Assembly (NCBI GenBank): GCA_020849765.1
Contig: JADLAY010000031.1
Location: forward strand, 1 to 64,000
Direction of reading: 5' to 3'
Length of the DNA: 64,000 bases
DNA from: Anaerolineae bacterium
GTDB taxonomy: Bacteria; Chloroflexota; Anaerolineae; Aggregatilineales; Phototrophicaceae
Below are positions 61,068 to 64,000 of this stretch, piece by piece. Position numbers and translations under genes: made by a program. Position 1 is the stretch's first letter; the number at the start of each line of letters is the position of its first letter. The notes beneath the pieces were generated by a model. That model was not told where the DNA came from. It did no database searches and was given only the letters and a program-made list of their open reading frames with translations.

Positions 61068-64000
61068 ATGAATTTCGATCCGACCCACGTCGAAACGCTG
61101 AGAGCGGTTTGTCGCGATCAAGCCACGCTCGACCACGTCATGACCGTCCTCGAATCCGCGCGATCACCTCGCCCTAGCGATAACTCAGATACCGATCCCA
61201 TCATCGATCTGCTGGCTGAGCAGATCGCGACTGCCGAGAATCTCAAGCTCCTTCGCGACCTCCGCCAGAAGCAGTACGCTCAGCCCGACGATCAACTGCA
61301 CGCCTACCTCGCCGCAGGCTGCGACGTTCTCGGCCTGGAAATAGGCGACATCAGCCACGTCGATCCAGCGCAAGACCTGTATGACATCAAGGCGATTTAT
61401 CCTGCGGATCGAGCGCTCGCGCCCGGCGCGCCCTATGCCCTTGAGTCCGCCTGCTGCCAGCCCGCGCTGGGCGCCGCTCAGACGGTCACCTATACGAGCA
61501 CGGACAGCGCACAAGCCAATCGCCGCCATCCCGCTTACGCGGATGCGCTGCCGGGCTGCTGGATCAGCACACCGATTCGGATCGGGGATACCGTCTACGG
61601 CGTGCTGACCTTCTCTTCCGCCCAACCGAAGGAGCACCCGTTCAAGCGCCACGACATTGAATTTGTCGAATTGATGGCGAGTGACATCGCTCAGACGCTG
61701 CGCGCGGCGCACGATCTTGACGAGCAGCATGACCTCCTGAGCTTGTTTGTCAAGCATACGCCGGCCGCGGTCGCCGTCCTGGACACGGACATGCGTTACT
61801 TACTCGCGAGCGATCGGTGGCTGAAGGACTACCGTCTTGAAGACAGAGATATCATCGGCAAGAGCCATTACGATGTCTTTCCAGGCAGTGCCGACCAGTG
61901 GAAAGCGATTCATCTGAGCGCGCTGGATGGCGCTGTGTTCAGAGATGACGAGACGATCTACCAACGTCCGGACGGCAGCGTTGAGTGGGTGCGCTGGGAA
62001 GTTCGTCCCTGGTGGCGGCGCGATAAGACCGTCGGTGGCCTCATCATCTTCGCCGAACTGATCACAAAAATGAAGCAGAACGAGGAGGCGCTCGAACGAA
62101 GCCAGGCACTCTATCAGGCCCTGGTGCAGCATCTGCAGAACACTGCCGTCATCATGTTCGACCGCGACATGCGCTACACGCTGGCCGAAGGCGCCATCTT
62201 GCAGGAAGCAGGCTACGCACGAGAAGCCATCGTCGGCAAAACGATCTTCGATGTGCTGCCATTCGAATCGCAGCAGGCCTTGCTGCCCATGTACGAACGG
62301 CTGCTCAGAGGCGAGACCTTTCAGATGGAGCGCACCAGCCACGGTTTGCACTACATGTCCAGCTTCGTACCTATCTATGGAGCGGATGGTATCGTCAACC
62401 TTGGATTGATCCTCGTTCAGGACACGACCGAGAGTCAACAGGCCGAACAGCGCTTCCGCTCGCTGCTTGAATCCGCGCCGGACGCGATGGTCATCGTCGA
62501 TCAAGCGGGTGAAATCGTCCTCATCAACGGTCAAGCCGAGAAGATCTTTGGTTACAGCCGTGAAGAATTGGTCGGCAAGCCGGTTGAAACGCTCATCCCC
62601 GACCCGTTCCGTGGCCGCCATCCCGATCATCGCGCGGGCTATGGCGCCGACCCGCACGTGCGGACCATGGGCGTCGGCCTGGAGCTGTACGCGCTGCGCA
62701 AGGATGGCAGCCAGTTCCCGGTCGAGATCAGCCTCAGTCCGATCGAAACCCAGGAGGGTCTGCTCGTCTCCAGTGCCATACGAGATATCACCGATCGCAA
62801 ACAGGTAGAAGAGGGTATGGCGCGCATGGCGGCCATCTTCCGCGCCTCGGACGACGCGATCATCGGCACCAACGCGGAGAGCCTGATCGTCAGTTGGAAC
62901 CCCAGCGCGGAAAGACTGTATGGCTACAGCGCGGATGAGATCATGGGCAAGCCGATTTACCTGCTGGTGCCGCCAGATCATTACGACGAAGCACGATCGA
63001 TCATCGTCAATGCCAGAGGCGGCGAACACAATGCGCCTTACGAGACGGTTCGACTGCACAAGAGCGGTCGCCTGCTCGACATCTCGCTGATGATCTCACC
63101 CATTCATGGCCCGGACGGCAAAGTCATCGGCTTCGCCAGCACGTCGCACGACATCTCCGAGCGCAAACGGGCCGAATATGCTCTGAAGGCCAAGGTGGAG
63201 GAAGAACACAGCTTCCAGAATTACCTGAAGGCGCTCCACAGAATCACGATCGAGCTGACGAACATCGACGACCTGGACGAATTCTACAGACGCGCCATCG
63301 AGCTTGGCCTCGAGCGTCTGGGGTTCGAACGATTGGGGCTCTTCCTTTATGACCGAGATGTGTCGATCGCTCAAGGCACCTATGGCACGGACGATGAGGG
63401 CAATATCATTGACGAGCGGCATGCTCGTTTCTCCCCATCCTCGATGACCGGCCTCATGATGCGCGCCCTGGAGCGCGCAGAACGCTTTGCCATCAACCAC
63501 AATGTGACGCTCTACAGCCAACTCAGACCGGTCGGCAAGGGCTGGAATGCCGTGGCGGTTCTGTGGAATGGTACGGAAAACCTGGGCTGGCTGGCCGCGG
63601 ACAATGGCGTCCGCCACGCGCCGGTCACCAATACCAACCTCGAAATCCTATCGCTATATGCGCTGACGTTGGGCACGCTGCTGGCGCGAAAACAGACTCA
63701 AGCGGCGCTCAAAGAGAGCGAGATGCGCTTCCGCCGCGCGATCACGGGCGCACCGTTCCCAATCATGATCCATGCCGAAGACGGTGAAGTACTGCATCTC
63801 AGCAACACCTGGACGGAATTGACCGGCTACTCGCATGACGACATCCCGACGGTTTCCAAGTGGGCGGAAAGAGCCTACGGTGAACGCAAGGATCAGATCA
63901 AGCGGCAGGTCGATACGCTCTACGCGCGCGAAAAACCGTTCAAAAGTGGCGAATTCAAAGTTCAGACGAAATCCGGCGACGTCCTCACGTGGGACTTCAT
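61068..64000 (+). CDS. Multi-PAS/GAF sensor protein, truncated by window end
   Basis: Open from the ATG at 61068 for 977 codons to the window edge with no stop. Order seen: GAF-like domain (about 45-220, LYDIKAIYPADRALAPGAPY, WISTPIRIGDTVYGVLTFSS), PAS (about 225-340, VLDTDMRYLLASDRWLKDYR), PAS (345-455, VIMFDRDMRYTLAEGA), PAS (460-580, MVIVDQAGEIVLINGQAEKIFGY), PAS (585-700, IIGTNAESLIVSWNPSAERL), GAF-like (about 715-870), and a further PAS (from about 885). No kinase core within the window; it probably follows as HisKA/HATPase or GGDEF, not visible here. Third sensor of the rightward cluster. Confidence 0.88.
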   Translation, partial: MNFDPTHVETLRAVCRDQATLDHVMTVLESARSPRPSDNSDTDPIIDLLAEQIATAENLKLLRDLRQKQYAQPDDQLHAYLAAGCDVLGLEIGDISHVDPAQDLYDIKAIYPADRALAPGAPYALESACCQPALGAAQTVTYTSTDSAQANRRHPAYADALPGCWISTPIRIGDTVYGVLTFSSAQPKEHPFKRHDIEFVELMASDIAQTLRAAHDLDEQHDLLSLFVKHTPAAVAVLDTDMRYLLASDRWLKDYRLEDRDIIGKSHYDVFPGSADQWKAIHLSALDGAVFRDDETIYQRPDGSVEWVRWEVRPWWRRDKTVGGLIIFAELITKMKQNEEALERSQALYQALVQHLQNTAVIMFDRDMRYTLAEGAILQEAGYAREAIVGKTIFDVLPFESQQALLPMYERLLRGETFQMERTSHGLHYMSSFVPIYGADGIVNLGLILVQDTTESQQAEQRFRSLLESAPDAMVIVDQAGEIVLINGQAEKIFGYSREELVGKPVETLIPDPFRGRHPDHRAGYGADPHVRTMGVGLELYALRKDGSQFPVEISLSPIETQEGLLVSSAIRDITDRKQVEEGMARMAAIFRASDDAIIGTNAESLIVSWNPSAERLYGYSADEIMGKPIYLLVPPDHYDEARSIIVNARGGEHNAPYETVRLHKSGRLLDISLMISPIHGPDGKVIGFASTSHDISERKRAEYALKAKVEEEHSFQNYLKALHRITIELTNIDDLDEFYRRAIELGLERLGFERLGLFLYDRDVSIAQGTYGTDDEGNIIDERHARFSPSSMTGLMMRALERAERFAINHNVTLYSQLRPVGKGWNAVAVLWNGTENLGWLAADNGVRHAPVTNTNLEILSLYALTLGTLLARKQTQAALKESEMRFRRAITGAPFPIMIHAEDGEVLHLSNTWTELTGYSHDDIPTVSKWAERAYGERKDQIKRQVDTLYAREKPFKSGEFKVQTKSGDVLTWDF

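Noticed and set aside
1..64000. CRISPR arrays, rRNA or tRNA genes
   Set aside because: No regularly spaced repeat-spacer pattern, no recognisable rRNA motifs and no cloverleaf with a conserved T-loop were noticed on reading. A covariance-model scan would be needed to exclude small RNA genes.

Overview
The window most likely comes from a member of the Chloroflexota (Anaerolineae-like). This is inferred from a clade II (Sec-exported) nitrous oxide reductase cluster with a nosB-like gene, a non-cyanobacterial kaiB-kaiC pair, MalT-type LuxR regulators, Thr/Pro-linked secreted proteins and many PAS/GAF hybrid kinases. No rRNA, tRNA or CRISPR array was recognised, so the assignment rests on gene content alone.

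Layout. (1) 0.4-2.8 kb: a leftward replication/partition module (ribbon-helix-helix protein, ParA, second RHH-like protein, RepO-like initiator). It contains two arrays of an unspaced 8-bp repeat and a set of 24-bp iterons inside the initiator gene. A decayed IS3-family transposase gene lies upstream. (2) 3.8-11.6 kb: leftward nos operon nosZ-nosB-nosD-nosF-nosY, followed by a tandem YtkA/FixH-like lipoprotein and a membrane-anchored di-haem cytochrome c with duplicated domains. (3) 11.7-24.7 kb: two Crp/Fnr regulators, four copies of one 16-bp palindrome of the TGTGA-N6-TCACA type, a ferredoxin, a cupin, and several visibly decaying genes, including relics of two more Crp/Fnr genes. Also here are a methyltransferase, an esterase, a truncated O-methyltransferase, and a tight radical SAM / saccharopine-dehydrogenase-like / flavin-reductase-like / metallo-beta-lactamase-fold gene set. 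(4) 25.0-32.9 kb: a leftward clock-like gene string: PAS histidine kinase, Rcp-type receiver, receiver fused to a KaiA/RsbU-like helical domain, KaiB, KaiC, PAS histidine kinase. (5) 33.5-45.6 kb: a helix-hairpin-helix protein, then secreted proteins (an M4-like metalloprotease with thrombospondin type-3 repeats and SH3-like domains, and PPC-like proteins), a MalT-type regulator, and DoxX. (6) 45.8-54.1 kb: a LacI-controlled sugar cluster (GH13_18-like phosphorylase, LacI, binding protein, two permeases, GH63-like hydrolase), most simply read as uptake and breakdown of glucosylglycerate or a related glucoside. (7) 54.3-64.0 kb: rightward sensory genes (two complete hybrid histidine kinases around an Rcp-type receiver, and a multi-PAS/GAF sensor running off the window).

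The most notable item is the protein at 28645-29607. It has a genuine receiver domain, a coiled coil and a C-terminal helical domain whose last ~48 residues can be laid against the KaiA/RsbU fold, and it sits directly upstream of kaiB and kaiC. The KaiC keeps both ATPase sites, the Ser-Thr phosphosite pair and the C-terminal A-loop region that KaiA binds in cyanobacteria. This makes it a candidate non-cyanobacterial three-component Kai system with attached two-component input and output.
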